A DNA stretch of 40,379 bases from Sphingomonas sp. (GTDB lineage: Bacteria; Pseudomonadota; Alphaproteobacteria; Sphingomonadales; Sphingomonadaceae), in assembly GCA_002707985.1 (NCBI GenBank), contig PAOI01000068.1, positions 1 to 40,379 of the forward strand, given 5' to 3'. The notes below the pieces were generated by a model, which was not told the origin of the DNA, searched no databases, and was given only the letters and a program-made list of their open reading frames with translations. Position 1 is the first letter of the stretch. Every line of letters starts with the position of its first letter. Below, one piece after another: positions 29,252 to 39,597 of this stretch. A program made the translations under genes and the position numbers.

Positions 29252-29529
29252 CAGCGCTTACCCTTCTTGTCGGCGGCGTGACCGGGGAAGAAGCGCGTCG
29301 GCGCAAATTCACCCAGCTTCATGCCGACCATGTCTTCATTGACCGACACCGGCACGAACTTGCGGCCGTTGTAGACGTTGAACGTAAGCCCAACGAACTG
29401 CGGCAGGATCGTCGAACGACGCGACCAGGTCTTGATCGGACCAGCGCGCGTGCCGGCTTCCTGTGCGGCTTCCGCCTTCTTGAGCAGATGCAGGTCCACG
29501 AAGGGACCCTTCCAAACCGAACGAGCCAT
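29251..29529 (-). CDS. rpsS: 30S ribosomal protein S19
   Basis: 92 residues, the same as E. coli. It has [41 protein letters not shown] and [16 protein letters not shown], all S19 signatures. It lies in the head of the small subunit and starts 6 bp after rplB. Confidence 0.99.
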   Translation of the reverse strand: MARSVWKGPFVDLHLLKKAEAAQEAGTRAGPIKTWSRRSTILPQFVGLTFNVYNGRKFVPVSVNEDMVGMKLGEFAPTRFFPGHAADKKGKR

Positions 29530-29535
29530 CTCGAC

Positions 29536-30372
29536 TTAGCCCTTCTTCTTCGCGTGACGCGAACGGATGATCATCCGATCGGTCGACTTGTTCTTACGGG
29601 TACGGGCGCCCTTGGTCGGCTTGCCCCACGGCGTAACCGGGTGGCGACCGCCCGAAGTACGGCCTTCACCACCACCGTGCGGGTGGTCGACCGGGTTCTT
29701 CGCGACACCACGGGTCAGCGGGCGCTTGCCCTTCCAGCGGGTGCGGCCGGCCTTGGCGAAGTTCTGGTTGCCGTTGTCCGGGTTCGAAACCGCACCGACG
29801 GTGCCCATGCATTCCGCACGGATATAGCGCTGCTCGCCCGAGTTCAGGCGAACGATCACCATGCCCTTGTCGCGGCCGACGACCTGCACATAGGTGCCTG
29901 CCGAACGCGCGATCTGACCGCCCTTGCCCGGCTTCATCTCCACATTGTGGACGATGGTGCCGACCGGCATCTGGCCCAGTTCCATCGCATTGCCCGGCTT
30001 CACGTCGGTCTTCTTGCCTGCGATCACCTTGTCGCCGGCGGCAAGACGCTGCGGCGCGATGATGTAGGCGAGCTCGCCATCGTCATATTTGACGAGCGCG
30101 ATGAACGCGGTGCGATTGGGGTCATATTCCAGACGCTCGACGGTGCCTTCGACGTCCCACTTGCGACGCTTGAAATCGACCAGGCGATAACGCTGCTTGT
30201 GACCGCCGGCGATGCCGCGCGAGGTCACGTGACCCTTGTTGTTACGACCGCCGGTCTTGCGCTTGCCTTCGGTAAGCGCCTTCACCGGGCCGCCCTTGTG
30301 CAGACCCGAACGGTCCACCAGGATCAGGCCACGGCGTGCCGGGCTGGTCGGGTTGTAATGCTTGAGTGCCAT
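29536..30372 (-). CDS. rplB: 50S ribosomal protein L2
   Basis: 278 residues. It begins [20 protein letters not shown] and carries the highly conserved [19 protein letters not shown] loop near the peptidyl-transferase centre and [14 protein letters not shown] at the end. It shares one base with the rplW stop. Confidence 0.99.
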   Translation of the reverse strand: MALKHYNPTSPARRGLILVDRSGLHKGGPVKALTEGKRKTGGRNNKGHVTSRGIAGGHKQRYRLVDFKRRKWDVEGTVERLEYDPNRTAFIALVKYDDGELAYIIAPQRLAAGDKVIAGKKTDVKPGNAMELGQMPVGTIVHNVEMKPGKGGQIARSAGTYVQVVGRDKGMVIVRLNSGEQRYIRAECMGTVGAVSNPDNGNQNFAKAGRTRWKGKRPLTRGVAKNPVDHPHGGGEGRTSGGRHPVTPWGKPTKGARTRKNKSTDRMIIRSRHAKKKG

Positions 30373-30692
30373 TACGCCTTAACCCCCTGGGTCACGTCGA
30401 TCATGTCGCCGTCAGCGAGAGTCACGATCGCCTTCTTCATGTCGGAACGGCGATAGGGCGAACCCTTCCACCGCTTGGCCTTGCCCTTCTGGACGATGGT
30501 GTTCACGCCGACGACCTTGACGTCGAACAGCGCTTCGACCGCAGCCTTGATCTCGGGCTTGGACGCATCGTTAGCGACCTTGAACACAACCGCGTTGTGC
30601 TCGCTCGCCATCGTCGCCTTTTCGGTGATGTGCGGCGCGACGATCACGTCATAATGACGGTTGTCGATCGCTGCCTTGTCCTTCTTAGCCAT
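30372..30692 (-). CDS. rplW: 50S ribosomal protein L23
   Basis: 106 residues. It has [39 protein letters not shown] and [15 protein letters not shown], as expected for L23, which docks SRP and trigger factor at the tunnel exit. It overlaps rplD by 8 bp. Confidence 0.99.
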   Translation of the reverse strand: MAKKDKAAIDNRHYDVIVAPHITEKATMASEHNAVVFKVANDASKPEIKAAVEALFDVKVVGVNTIVQKGKAKRWKGSPYRRSDMKKAIVTLADGDMIDVTQGVKA

Positions 30693-31308
30693 TGAAGCGC
30701 GCCTCCAGCTTCTCGACCGCCGCCTTGGTCAGCACCAGCGTGTCGTGCTTCAGAATGTCGTAGACGTTGGCGCCGCCGGCCGGCAGCACGTCCACGTGCG
30801 GCAGGTTGCGGGCGGCCAGCGCGAAGTTCGTTTCGACGGTATCGCCGTCGATGAACAGCGCCGACTTGCCCAGGCCCAGCTTTTCGAACTGACCCTTGAG
30901 CGCCTGCGTCTTCGCATCGACCGCGATGCTGTCGAGCACGATCAGCGAACCGGCCTTGGCGTGCGTGGAAAGCGCCATCTTCAGGCCCATCGCGCGAACC
31001 TTCTTGTTCAGCGAGTGACCGAAGGTGCGGGCGCGAGCGCCGTGCGCCTTACCACCGCCGATGAACACCGGAGCGCGGCGATCGCCGTGACGGGCGGTGC
31101 CGCCACCCTTCTGACGGCCCCACTTCTTGCCGGTACGCGCAACGTCGGAACGTTCGCGGGTGGCACGCGCCGGGGCGCGACGCTTTTCGAGCTGCCACAG
31201 CACGACGCGATGGAGAATGTCCTCGCGCGGCTCGACGGCGAAAATCGCGTCGTTGAGCTCGATGTCGCCGCCAGCCTTGGCGTCGAGGGTCTTTACCTTG
31301 ACCTTCAC
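30685..31308 (-). CDS. rplD: 50S ribosomal protein L4
   Basis: 207 residues. It contains [41 protein letters not shown] (tunnel loop) and [21 protein letters not shown]. In E. coli, L4 also represses the S10 operon by binding its leader; the structured region upstream of rplC here is a possible counterpart (inference). It lies 2 bp after rplC. Confidence 0.99.
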   Translation of the reverse strand: MKVKVKTLDAKAGGDIELNDAIFAVEPREDILHRVVLWQLEKRRAPARATRERSDVARTGKKWGRQKGGGTARHGDRRAPVFIGGGKAHGARARTFGHSLNKKVRAMGLKMALSTHAKAGSLIVLDSIAVDAKTQALKGQFEKLGLGKSALFIDGDTVETNFALAARNLPHVDVLPAGGANVYDILKHDTLVLTKAAVEKLEARFNG

Positions 31309-31310
31309 GT

Positions 31311-32066
31311 TCAGCCCTCCTGGCCTTCGGTGGCTTCCGGCGCCGCCGCTTCTTCAGCGGGCGTATCGGCGGGAGCGTCGTTGTTGTTCTGAGCGGACTT
31401 GATCGCCGCCGGGAACGGCAGGCCTTCCGGAGCCGGAATCTTCACTGCGTCCTTGACGATCAGCCATGCACCCTTGTGACCGGGCACCGAACCTTTGACG
31501 AAGATCAGGCCGCGCTCGGCGTCGGTCTGCACGATCTCAAGGTTCTGCTGGGTGCGGTTACGGTCGCCCATGTGGCCGGCCATCTTCTTGTTCTTGAAGA
31601 CGCGACCCGGATCCTGGCGGTTACCGGTCGAACCGTGCGAACGGTGCGACACCGACACGCCGTGCGTGGCGCGCAGACCGCCGAAGCCCCAGCGCTTCAT
31701 GGCGCCGGCGAAACCCTTACCCTGGGTACGGCCCGAAACGTCGACATACTGGCCGGCGATGAAGTGGTCGGCCGAAATTTCGGCGCCCACATCAACCAGA
31801 CCATCTTCTTCAACGCGGAATTCGCAGAGGATTGCCTTGGGCTCGACTTCGGCCTTGCCGAAGTGGCCGCGCTGCGGCTTGGCGACGTTCTTGGTCTTGG
31901 CCGAACCAGCGCCGATCTGGACTGCGACGTAACCGTCCACATCCTGCTTGCGCTGTGCCACAACCTGAACGCCCTCCAGCGCCAGAACGGTAACCGGCAC
32001 GTGCCGGCCGTCGTCCTGGAACAGGCGGGTCATCCCCATCTTCTTCGCGATAACGCCTGTGCGCAT
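31311..32066 (-). CDS. rplC: 50S ribosomal protein L3
   Basis: 251 residues (E. coli 209) from ATG 32066, which gives [21 protein letters not shown] lies upstream. It contains [21 protein letters not shown] and [21 protein letters not shown], the L3 core that reaches the peptidyl-transferase centre. The extra length includes a low-complexity acidic C-terminal tail ([17 protein letters not shown]). A 334-bp structured region separates it from rpsJ. Confidence 0.99.
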   Translation of the reverse strand: MRTGVIAKKMGMTRLFQDDGRHVPVTVLALEGVQVVAQRKQDVDGYVAVQIGAGSAKTKNVAKPQRGHFGKAEVEPKAILCEFRVEEDGLVDVGAEISADHFIAGQYVDVSGRTQGKGFAGAMKRWGFGGLRATHGVSVSHRSHGSTGNRQDPGRVFKNKKMAGHMGDRNRTQQNLEIVQTDAERGLIFVKGSVPGHKGAWLIVKDAVKIPAPEGLPFPAAIKSAQNNNDAPADTPAEEAAAPEATEGQEG

Positions 32067-32400
32067 CGACCTGTTGCTCCTATACAGAGGCACCCTCGGG
32101 ACAATTCCCTCAGGTGCGTGCCTCAGCCCAAATATGCGATGCGAGCCCCCGTCCGGGCTGACCCCGCCCTACGGCGGAGACGACGGGGGACGCAGACCCG
32201 GAAATTCCGAAGAACCCCGGCGGTATCCCAAAATCGTGTGAGGGAATTACCCTCGGCGGCTTCTTGCTCTGGCCGGATCGGCACGGTGGAGAAGCCAGCT
32301 TGCGACTCTCAAACGAGGATCGCGAATCTTGTGGAGGCGCGCACTTACGTTAGTCGCGCGCTCCTGTCCACCCCGGAAACCGGGGATTTTCGTCAGTCGA
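32067..32400 (-). promoter_or_regulatory. 334-bp gene-free block between rpsJ and rplC, dense in inverted repeats
   Basis: No gene is seen. Pairings include CCCCGG/CCGGGG (32371-32376/32380-32385), GCGCGC arms around 32338-32360, GGCTTCT/AGAAGCC (32258-32264/32290-32296) enclosing GCCG/CGGC (32272-32275/32279-32282), and an outer AATTCCCTCA/TGAGGGAATT pair (32103-32112/32239-32248). Within the outer pair lie CCCCCGTC/GACGGGGG (32146-32153/32182-32189), CCGCC/GGCGG (32164-32168/32173-32177) and a competing CAGCCC/GGGCTG (32124-32129/32155-32160). A structured leader or intercistronic regulator transcribed on the - strand is the favoured reading. Confidence 0.6.
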
Positions 32401-32709
32401 TCAGGCCAGCTTGATTTCGACGTCGACGCCGGCGGCCAGATCGAGCTTCATCAGCGCATCGACCGTCTGCGGAGTCGGCTGCACGATGTCCAGAAGGCGC
32501 TTATAGGTGCGCGTCTCGAACTGCTCGCGCGACTTCTTGTCGATGTGCGGACCGCGGTTGACGGTGAACTTGTCGATGTGCGTCGGCAGGGGAATCGGAC
32601 CACGGATCATGGCGCCGGTGCGGCGCGCGGTGTCGGCGATATCGCCGGCAGCCTGATCGAGCACGCGATGATCGAACGCCTTCAGGCGAATGCGGATATT
32701 GTTGTCCAT
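32401..32709 (-). CDS. rpsJ: 30S ribosomal protein S10
   Basis: 102 residues from ATG 32709 ([20 protein letters not shown]), with [34 protein letters not shown] in the middle as in all S10 proteins. S10 is also the transcription factor NusE. GGTAGGGA precedes the start. It is separated from tuf by two unrelated genes and from rplC by the structured block, so it may be a partly independent unit. Confidence 0.99.
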   Translation of the reverse strand: MDNNIRIRLKAFDHRVLDQAAGDIADTARRTGAMIRGPIPLPTHIDKFTVNRGPHIDKKSREQFETRTYKRLLDIVQPTPQTVDALMKLDLAAGVDVEIKLA

Positions 32710-32726
32710 GTTCCCTACCGATGCGA

Positions 32727-32754
32727 AAGAGCGGGCGCCGTGACCGGCGCTCTT
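32727..32754 (-). promoter_or_regulatory. Stem-loop immediately upstream of rpsJ
   Basis: AAGAGC/GCTCTT (32727-32732/32749-32754) plus GCCG/CGGC (32737-32740/32745-32748) form a bulged hairpin with a TGAC-sized loop, ending about 17 nt before the rpsJ start codon. It is a candidate leader element of the S10 transcript. Confidence 0.45.
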
Positions 32755-32766
32755 GCTGTTCAACTC

Positions 32767-32808
32767 AAAAAAACCGAAGGCGCGCCTCTACAGAGCTAAG
32801 CGATTCGG
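32767..32808 (-). terminator. Terminator-like hairpin after the putative lipoprotein gene
   Basis: On the - strand CCGAA pairs with TTCGG (32808-32804 with 32778-32774), with short inner pairings, followed directly by seven T (32773-32767). It lies about 47 bp after the stop of the lipoprotein gene at 32855. Confidence 0.45.
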
Positions 32809-32813
32809 ATCAA
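32785..32813 (-). promoter_or_regulatory. Candidate promoter for rpsJ
   Basis: On the - strand TTGATC (32813-32808) precedes TAGAGG (32790-32785) by 17 bp. Transcription would start inside the terminator-like hairpin just described and so would not form it. The -10 is moderate (3 of 6). Confidence 0.4.
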
Positions 32814-32854
32814 GGGGGCGCGCAAGGAAATTTCGTGACCCACCATGTTACCGG

Positions 32855-33349
32855 CTACAGGCACGGGCCCGGTGGCGTTCCGTTGTCGATCAGAATGCGC
32901 AGCCTTCGCTTGCCCCAATAGCTCATGTCGATCGAATAGCGAACCGGCGATCCGGGCTTTGTCCAGATATTCTGGTCGCCGCGATCCTCCGTTCCGGTAC
33001 GGCAGAGCTGCCATCCTTGTGCTTCCAGAACCGGCTCGATGCGGAATGGCGCGCGCTGATCTCTTTCATTCCACATCGTAAGCTGATGGAATCCCGCATC
33101 CCCGCGCGATCCCCGCATATCGACAGCAGCCTCAAACGGCCCCTGCCCGGCGACCATCACACCCGATTTGCGACAGCGCAGCGCGTTCGACGTATCGACG
33201 CAGTTCGAAAACCCCATATGCCGGGCAAATGCCAGATCACCGGTAATCGGCAACCCGGCATAGGCGCGATTGGCCGGCGGCGGAGCATCCGGGGCACAGG
33301 CGGCGAGCGGCAGCAGGAGCAGACTCAGCGCGACATTGGAATTGCGCAT
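32855..33349 (-). CDS. Putative lipoprotein of unknown function
   Basis: 164 residues from ATG 33349, chosen for GGGGAGAGG just upstream and for the signal peptide it gives. The lipobox LAAC is near residue 17. The mature protein has four or five cysteines (NCVDTS, ALRCRKSG, QLCRTG and the terminal PCL) and aromatic-rich segments (SYWGKRRLRILID). No family was recognised. It is divergent from the 207-residue gene and lies between tuf and rpsJ, normally neighbours. Confidence 0.65.
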   Translation of the reverse strand: MRNSNVALSLLLLPLAACAPDAPPPANRAYAGLPITGDLAFARHMGFSNCVDTSNALRCRKSGVMVAGQGPFEAAVDMRGSRGDAGFHQLTMWNERDQRAPFRIEPVLEAQGWQLCRTGTEDRGDQNIWTKPGSPVRYSIDMSYWGKRRLRILIDNGTPPGPCL

Positions 33350-33456
33350 ATCCTCTCCCCGCCTCGTCCCCCGTGAGCGCATCTTGCCATGTCGGAACGC
33401 CACCCGGATATTCGCACTCTGCCATGTCAGCCCCTGTAAGCGAAGGGAATAGTCCG

Positions 33457-34080
33457 ATGCCGACCGCCGCGATGGAAGACCAATATGGTATCGCCCTGCG
33501 GATATTCGGGGCTGAAGCAAGTGCCGATCTGCCGCTGCCGCCGATCAGCGATGGCTTCCGCGTGGATCGCGATGCCGACGTCAGTGGACGCCTTCTATAT
33601 ATTGCGCTGACCGATCAGAGCCCCGAAACCGTCGACGCGGCGCTGGCTCAGGTCGCCACCCATCCCGGGATACCGGCGATCGTCGTCGCGGTCGGCGAAA
33701 AGCTCGTCCCGGACCTGAAGCAATATGCAAAGGCGCTGAGCGGTATGATCCTCTGCCCCGCCGCCGATCACCTGCTCGCGCCGCTGTCGCATCTCGTCAG
33801 CGTCACCGGCCTGATCGGTCTCGACATCACGGATACGCTCAGCCTGTTGCGAGGCCGCATCGGCAGCTTCTGGGAAGGGCGAAGCGACCAGGTTTCGGCT
33901 GCCGCCAAAGCACGCGGTGCCCCGGCGATCTCCTTCGCCTTCTCTCCCCGCATTCCGTCCCTGCCTGCATTGGAGGCGGTAGTGGCAAGCATAGATCCCC
34001 AACCGGACAACTTTACCGTCCACCTCAACACGTCACTGACCGATCCCGACCAGGTTCAGATGCTGCTGATGGAGGACTGA
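33457..34080 (+). CDS. Uncharacterised protein between tuf and rpsJ
   Basis: 207 residues from ATG 33457, preferred for GAAGGGAA about 8 nt upstream; earlier in-frame ATGs (33373, 33424) lack a ribosome-binding site. The protein is soluble, without signal or membrane segment, with alternating beta/alpha segments (LLYIALTDQ, IPAIVVAVGEKLVPDL) suggesting an alpha/beta fold. Acidic C-terminus QVQMLLMED. No known family was recognised. It is the only + strand gene inside the ribosomal region; it is divergent from the lipoprotein gene and convergent with tuf, sharing the terminator at 34116-34146. Confidence 0.65.
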   Translation: MPTAAMEDQYGIALRIFGAEASADLPLPPISDGFRVDRDADVSGRLLYIALTDQSPETVDAALAQVATHPGIPAIVVAVGEKLVPDLKQYAKALSGMILCPAADHLLAPLSHLVSVTGLIGLDITDTLSLLRGRIGSFWEGRSDQVSAAAKARGAPAISFAFSPRIPSLPALEAVVASIDPQPDNFTVHLNTSLTDPDQVQMLLMED

Positions 34081-34115
34081 CGGGCTTCCGACCGGCCCCG
34101 GCGCCCAACGCACGC

Positions 34116-34146
34116 AAAAAACCCGGCCTCCCATGGGGAGACCGGG
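34116..34146 (-). terminator. Rho-independent terminator of the str operon (after tuf)
   Basis: CCCGG/CCGGG plus an inner CTCCC/GGGAG stem (one mismatch, ATG loop) followed on the - strand by six T. It sits 36 bp past the tuf stop and confirms that tuf and rpsJ are separate transcripts here. In the + direction a weaker CTCTTT run may also serve the convergent gene. Confidence 0.92.
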
Positions 34147-34181
34147 CTCTTTGCGGTCACTTCAGCCCCGAAGGGCGAAGA

Positions 34182-35372
34182 TTACTTCGAGATTTCGCTC
34201 ACCACGCCGGCGCCGACGGTGCGGCCGCCTTCGCGGATCGTGAAGCGCTGGCCGACGTCCATGGCGATCGGCGCGATCAGCTTGACGCCCAGAGCGACGT
34301 TGTCGCCCGGCATCACCATCTCGGTGCCTTCCGGCAGTTCGACGGTGCCGGTCACGTCCGTGGTACGGAAGTAGAACTGCGGACGATAGTTCGCGAAGAA
34401 CGGCGTGTGACGGCCGCCTTCATCCTTCGACAGCACGTACACTTCCGACTTGAACTCGGTGTGCGGCGTGATCGAACCCGGCTTGGCCAGAACCTGACCA
34501 CGCTCGACTTCGTCACGGGCAACGCCGCGGAGCAGCGCACCGACATTGTCGCCGGCCTGGCCCTGATCGAGCAGCTTGCGGAACATTTCGACGCCGGTGA
34601 CCGTGGTCTTCTTGGTGTCGTTGATGCCGACGATTTCGACTTCTTCGCCAACCTTGATGATGCCGGTTTCGACACGGCCGGTGACCACCGTACCGCGACC
34701 CGAGATCGAGAACACGTCTTCGATCGGCATCATGAACGGCTTGTCGAGCGGGCGCTCCGGCTCAGGGATGTAGCTGTCGACCTGGTTCATCAGCTCGAGA
34801 ACGGCCTTCTTGCCGATTTCGTCGTTGCTGTCTTCCAGAACGGCGAGCGCCGAACCCTTGACGATCGGAATATCGTCGCCCGGGAATTCGTACGAGCTCA
34901 GAAGTTCGCGAACTTCGAGTTCGACGAGCTCGAGCAGCTCTTCGTCGTCGACCTGATCGACCTTGTTCAGGAACACGACCATCGCCGGCACGCCGACCTG
35001 ACGGGCGAGCAGGATGTGCTCGCGGGTCTGCGGCATGGGGCCGTCGGCAGCCGAAACCACCAGGATCGCGCCGTCCATCTGGGCGGCACCGGTGATCATG
35101 TTCTTCACATAGTCGGCGTGGCCCGGGCAATCGACGTGCGCATAGTGACGCTTGTCGGTTTCATATTCGACGTGCGCGGTCGAAATGGTGATGCCGCGCT
35201 CGCGCTCTTCCGGAGCCTTGTCGATGTTCGCAAAGTCGACGGCCGTACCGCCGCCGGTCTCTGCCAGCACCTTGGTGATCGCCGCCGTCAGCGACGTCTT
35301 GCCGTGGTCGACGTGACCGATGGTGCCGATGTTCAGGTGCGGCTTGGACCGCTCAAACTTTGCCTTCGCCAT
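34182..35372 (-). CDS. tuf: Elongation factor Tu
   Basis: 396 residues. It begins [20 protein letters not shown] with P-loop GHVDHGKT at 19-26, then DCPGHADY (switch II) and NKVD for guanine recognition; [13 protein letters not shown] and the C-terminal [17 protein letters not shown] close the protein. It delivers aminoacyl-tRNA to the ribosome. It follows fusA after 107 bp and ends with a strong terminator. Only one tuf copy lies in the window. Confidence 0.99.
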   Translation of the reverse strand: MAKAKFERSKPHLNIGTIGHVDHGKTSLTAAITKVLAETGGGTAVDFANIDKAPEERERGITISTAHVEYETDKRHYAHVDCPGHADYVKNMITGAAQMDGAILVVSAADGPMPQTREHILLARQVGVPAMVVFLNKVDQVDDEELLELVELEVRELLSSYEFPGDDIPIVKGSALAVLEDSNDEIGKKAVLELMNQVDSYIPEPERPLDKPFMMPIEDVFSISGRGTVVTGRVETGIIKVGEEVEIVGINDTKKTTVTGVEMFRKLLDQGQAGDNVGALLRGVARDEVERGQVLAKPGSITPHTEFKSEVYVLSKDEGGRHTPFFANYRPQFYFRTTDVTGTVELPEGTEMVMPGDNVALGVKLIAPIAMDVGQRFTIREGGRTVGAGVVSEISK

Positions 35373-35479
35373 TGTTTCCTACCTTTGTGTCTACGCTTGT
35401 CCGAATCGCATGGGCTCGCGTGGAAGGCGCGCCCATAGCGAGCTATTTACGTTTATGCCAGCCCTGAGCGTCGATGCGC

Positions 35480-37552
<2,073 letters not shown>

Positions 37553-37651
37553 GTTATCAAACTCCAGCGCCGGGTGCGGCGATCTGCGGTTCCAGTACGG
37601 GGTGGGCGCGGAGGCCCTTAGCCATTTCCGCCTGCCCTGAATAGCCTTGGA

Positions 37652-37733
37652 CCCCGGAATAAATCCGGGGCCGCAAATGCCCTTGGCAGACGGCAATGAT
37701 CGGTGCGGGACCAGTCTTGGCGACCGGTCCCGC
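37652..37733 (-). other. Two stem-loops between rpsG and fusA
   Basis: CCCCGGA/TCCGGGG (37652-37658/37664-37670, 5-nt loop) and GCGGGACC/GGTCCCGC (37705-37712/37726-37733, 13-nt loop) are perfect stems in the 192-bp gap. Neither is followed by a T-run on the - strand. They are likely mRNA processing or stability elements within the str transcript. Confidence 0.5.
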
Positions 37734-37744
37734 CCATATAGGTA

Positions 37745-38215
37745 TTACCAGCGATAATGCGAGAAGGCGCGGTTCGCTTCCGCCATGCGGTGCGTGTCTT
37801 CGCGCTTCTTCACGGCGTTGCCGCGATTGTTCGCCGCATCCATCAGCTCACCCGAAAGGCGGGCCGACATGGTGTTCTCGCTGCGATTGCGGGCCGCACC
37901 GATCAGCCAGCGAATGGCCAGCGCCTGGGCGCGCTCGGGACGGACTTCAACCGGCACCTGATAGGTCGCACCACCGACGCGGCGGCTGCGGACCTCGATG
38001 CCCGGCGCAACATTGTTGAGCGCTTCGTGAAAGACGCCCAGCGGGTCCTTCTTCGCACGCGCTTCGATCGTGTCCAGCGCGCTGTAGACGATGCCTTCGG
38101 CGACGGCCTTCTTGCCGTCCAGCATCACGCTGTTCATGAACTTCGAAAGGATCTGATCTCCGAACTTGGGATCAGGCAGGATTTCCCGCTTTTCGGGACG
38201 ACGACGACGAGCCAT
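37745..38215 (-). CDS. rpsG: 30S ribosomal protein S7
   Basis: 156 residues. It begins [20 protein letters not shown] and contains [38 protein letters not shown] and the C-terminal [22 protein letters not shown]7 nucleates the small-subunit head. In E. coli it regulates the str operon by binding the rpsL-rpsG spacer. Confidence 0.99.
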   Translation of the reverse strand: MARRRRPEKREILPDPKFGDQILSKFMNSVMLDGKKAVAEGIVYSALDTIEARAKKDPLGVFHEALNNVAPGIEVRSRRVGGATYQVPVEVRPERAQALAIRWLIGAARNRSENTMSARLSGELMDAANNRGNAVKKREDTHRMAEANRAFSHYRW

Positions 38216-38259
38216 TTCTGTTTCCTTGACTAATTCAGCCTGTCCGGAACCTCTGGGAA

Positions 38260-38284
38260 CCCGTCAAAGTACAACTTTGATGGG
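38260..38284 (-). promoter_or_regulatory. 11-bp stem-loop in the rpsL-rpsG spacer
   Basis: An 11-bp stem (38260-38270 with 38274-38284, one G-U wobble) closes on a 3-nt loop, about 45 bp before rpsG. E. coli S7 binds the equivalent spacer, so this may be a regulatory hairpin; the sequence itself does not prove S7 binding. Confidence 0.5.
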
Positions 38285-38313
38285 AGCCCTGTCCGGGGCT
38301 TACTTTGGCTTGC

Positions 38314-38685
38314 TTACTTCGGACGCTTTGCGCCGTACTTCGAACGGCTCTGCTTGCGGTCCTTGACGCCCTGCGTGTCGAGCACGCCGCGCAGCACGTG
38401 ATAGCGCACGCCCGGAAGGTCGCGCACACGGCCGCCGCGGATCAGCACCACCGAGTGTTCCTGAAGGTTGTGACCTTCGCCCGGGATATAGCTGATGACT
38501 TCGCGCTGGTTGGTCAGGCGAACCTTGGCCACCTTGCGCAGAGCCGAGTTCGGCTTCTTCGGAGTCGTCGTATAGACGCGGGTGCAGACGCCGCGCTTCT
38601 GCGGGTTCTGCTCCATCGCAGGGACCTTGCTCTTGGCCTTCTGCGGGACGCGGCCCTTGCGGACCAGCTGGTTGATTGTCGGCAT
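38314..38685 (-). CDS. rpsL: 30S ribosomal protein S12 (Arg at position 88)
   Basis: 123 residues. It begins [20 protein letters not shown] and contains [19 protein letters not shown] with Lys43, and [14 protein letters not shown]. Position 88 is Arg (codon at 38424-38422, CGC) where most bacteria have Lys; Asp89, the methylthiolation site, is kept. S12 lies at the decoding centre. It heads the str operon, with a long leader running back to the promoter at 38980-39008. Confidence 0.99.
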   Translation of the reverse strand: MPTINQLVRKGRVPQKAKSKVPAMEQNPQKRGVCTRVYTTTPKKPNSALRKVAKVRLTNQREVISYIPGEGHNLQEHSVVLIRGGRVRDLPGVRYHVLRGVLDTQGVKDRKQSRSKYGAKRPK

Positions 38686-38979
38686 GATTACTCACTTCAC
38701 CGTTGGTTGGCGGCGACTAGAGGGTCGATGGGGCGGTACGCCGGGTTCGTGCCTGCAGCGCGCGCGGCGCGGGTAAGCACCGGGGCGGCATGATCGCACG
38801 AGCCTGAAACGCTCCACCCATCGGCCCACACGGCCACCGGGTTACTTTGACGGCTGCCCCCAGCTTTCGCTGCAATAGAAAAGGGCCCGCCAAATGGGAG
38901 CCCCGGGACATGACCGGCAATGTTCAGCTCTATCTGCCCGATGGGAATCGCAAGGCGGTTCCTACACCGGATGGGCGCG
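38686..38979 (-). promoter_or_regulatory. Long 5' leader of rpsL
   Basis: About 285 nt lie between the predicted transcription start and the rpsL ATG. No convincing gene is present. The leader contains the terminator-like hairpin at 38879-38903 and a GGCC-GTGTG-GGCC short hairpin. Leader-mediated control of the str operon is plausible. Confidence 0.5.
38879..38903 (-). terminator. Terminator-like hairpin in the rpsL leader (possible attenuator)
   Basis: On the - strand an eight-pair stem (one mismatch, one wobble; 38903 to 38883) with an ATTTG loop is followed by TTTTCTATT. It lies roughly 70-90 nt downstream of the predicted str start point and about 110 nt past the 164-residue gene's stop. 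It may terminate that gene, attenuate the str operon, or both. Confidence 0.5.
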
Positions 38980-39008
38980 CACATAGTGAAACGGGCGCAC
39001 AGGGTCAA
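38980..39008 (-). promoter_or_regulatory. Promoter of the str operon
   Basis: On the - strand TTGACC (39008-39003) and TATGTG (38985-38980) are separated by exactly 17 bp, the best sigma70-type match in the window. It starts 6 bp past the stop of the upstream gene. Confidence 0.75.
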
Positions 39009-39014
39009 GTTCCG

Positions 39015-39509
39015 TCAATCGCGCGCAGGATCATCAACCGGCGGATCGCCCGCGCCGTAATCATCAACCGGCGGGTCGCCCGCGCCGTCTGCCGCCTGCT
39101 GCGACAGTTGCCGCATATGTTCGGCCACCGCAAGGTTCAGATCCTGATAGACATGCGGGCCCACGTGATAGTTGCGCACGAGCGACGTCGTGACGCCAGC
39201 CGGCAGCGCCGGTTCGGGCGTGTCGAGCGCCCCGCCCTCGTCTTCCAAGGAATCGACCGTCGGGGTCGCGGCGGGCGGCTGTTCTTCCGGGGCGGTGTAG
39301 GTGCCGTAGATGATCGTCTCGCCCTCGATGGTCTGCCCCGCGATCTGCGCCGGGCGGTCGCGCGCCGCATAGCCTTCGCGCATCTGCCGCACCCGTTCCG
39401 CATATTCCGTCACCCTGGCAAAATGCCCGTCGCGGCTCCGGTCGTCGCCGGCCGCGCTGGCGCGCATCACGGCGACCTGGTGTTCGTGGAGCAGTTCGTT
39501 GAGATCCAT
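39015..39509 (-). CDS. Uncharacterised protein with helical N-terminus and C-terminal decapeptide repeat
   Basis: 164 residues from ATG 39509 (AAGGGAA upstream). The N-terminal part (MDLNELLHEHQVAVMRASAA) is helical and resembles small sphingomonad proteins of unknown function. A Pro/Glu-rich linker follows (about 90-115), then YHVGPHVYQDLNLAVAEHMR, and the end has a tandem decapeptide GAGDPPVDD(Y/P). It lies 88 bp after the cold-shock-like gene and just upstream of the str promoter. Confidence 0.65.
   Translation of the reverse strand: MDLNELLHEHQVAVMRASAAGDDRSRDGHFARVTEYAERVRQMREGYAARDRPAQIAGQTIEGETIIYGTYTAPEEQPPAATPTVDSLEDEGGALDTPEPALPAGVTTSLVRNYHVGPHVYQDLNLAVAEHMRQLSQQAADGAGDPPVDDYGAGDPPVDDPARD
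39031..39090 (+). repeat. Tandem 30-bp direct repeat (two copies)
   Basis: Units 39031-39060 and 39061-39090 differ at two positions. They encode the C-terminal repeat GAGDPPVDD of the 164-residue protein on the - strand. Confidence 0.9.
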
Positions 39510-39559
39510 GACGGTTCCCTTTCGCGGTTGGCGGGAGAAGTGCGCAGGCAAAGGTGTGG

Positions 39560-39585
39560 CCGGACGCGCCCTGCGGCGCATCCGG
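39560..39585 (-). other. Stem-loop between the cold-shock-like gene and the following gene
   Basis: CCGGA/TCCGG and GCGCC/GGCGC stack into an 11-position stem with one C/A mismatch and a CTGC loop (39560-39570 with 39575-39585). No T-run is adjacent. Probable processing or partial terminator site. Confidence 0.45.
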
Positions 39586-39597
39586 ACGGGTGCAGGA

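Noticed and set aside
38697..39008. 103-residue frame on the - strand in the rpsL leader
   Set aside because: It starts with a non-ATG codon inside the str promoter, lacks a ribosome-binding site and runs through the terminator-like hairpin.
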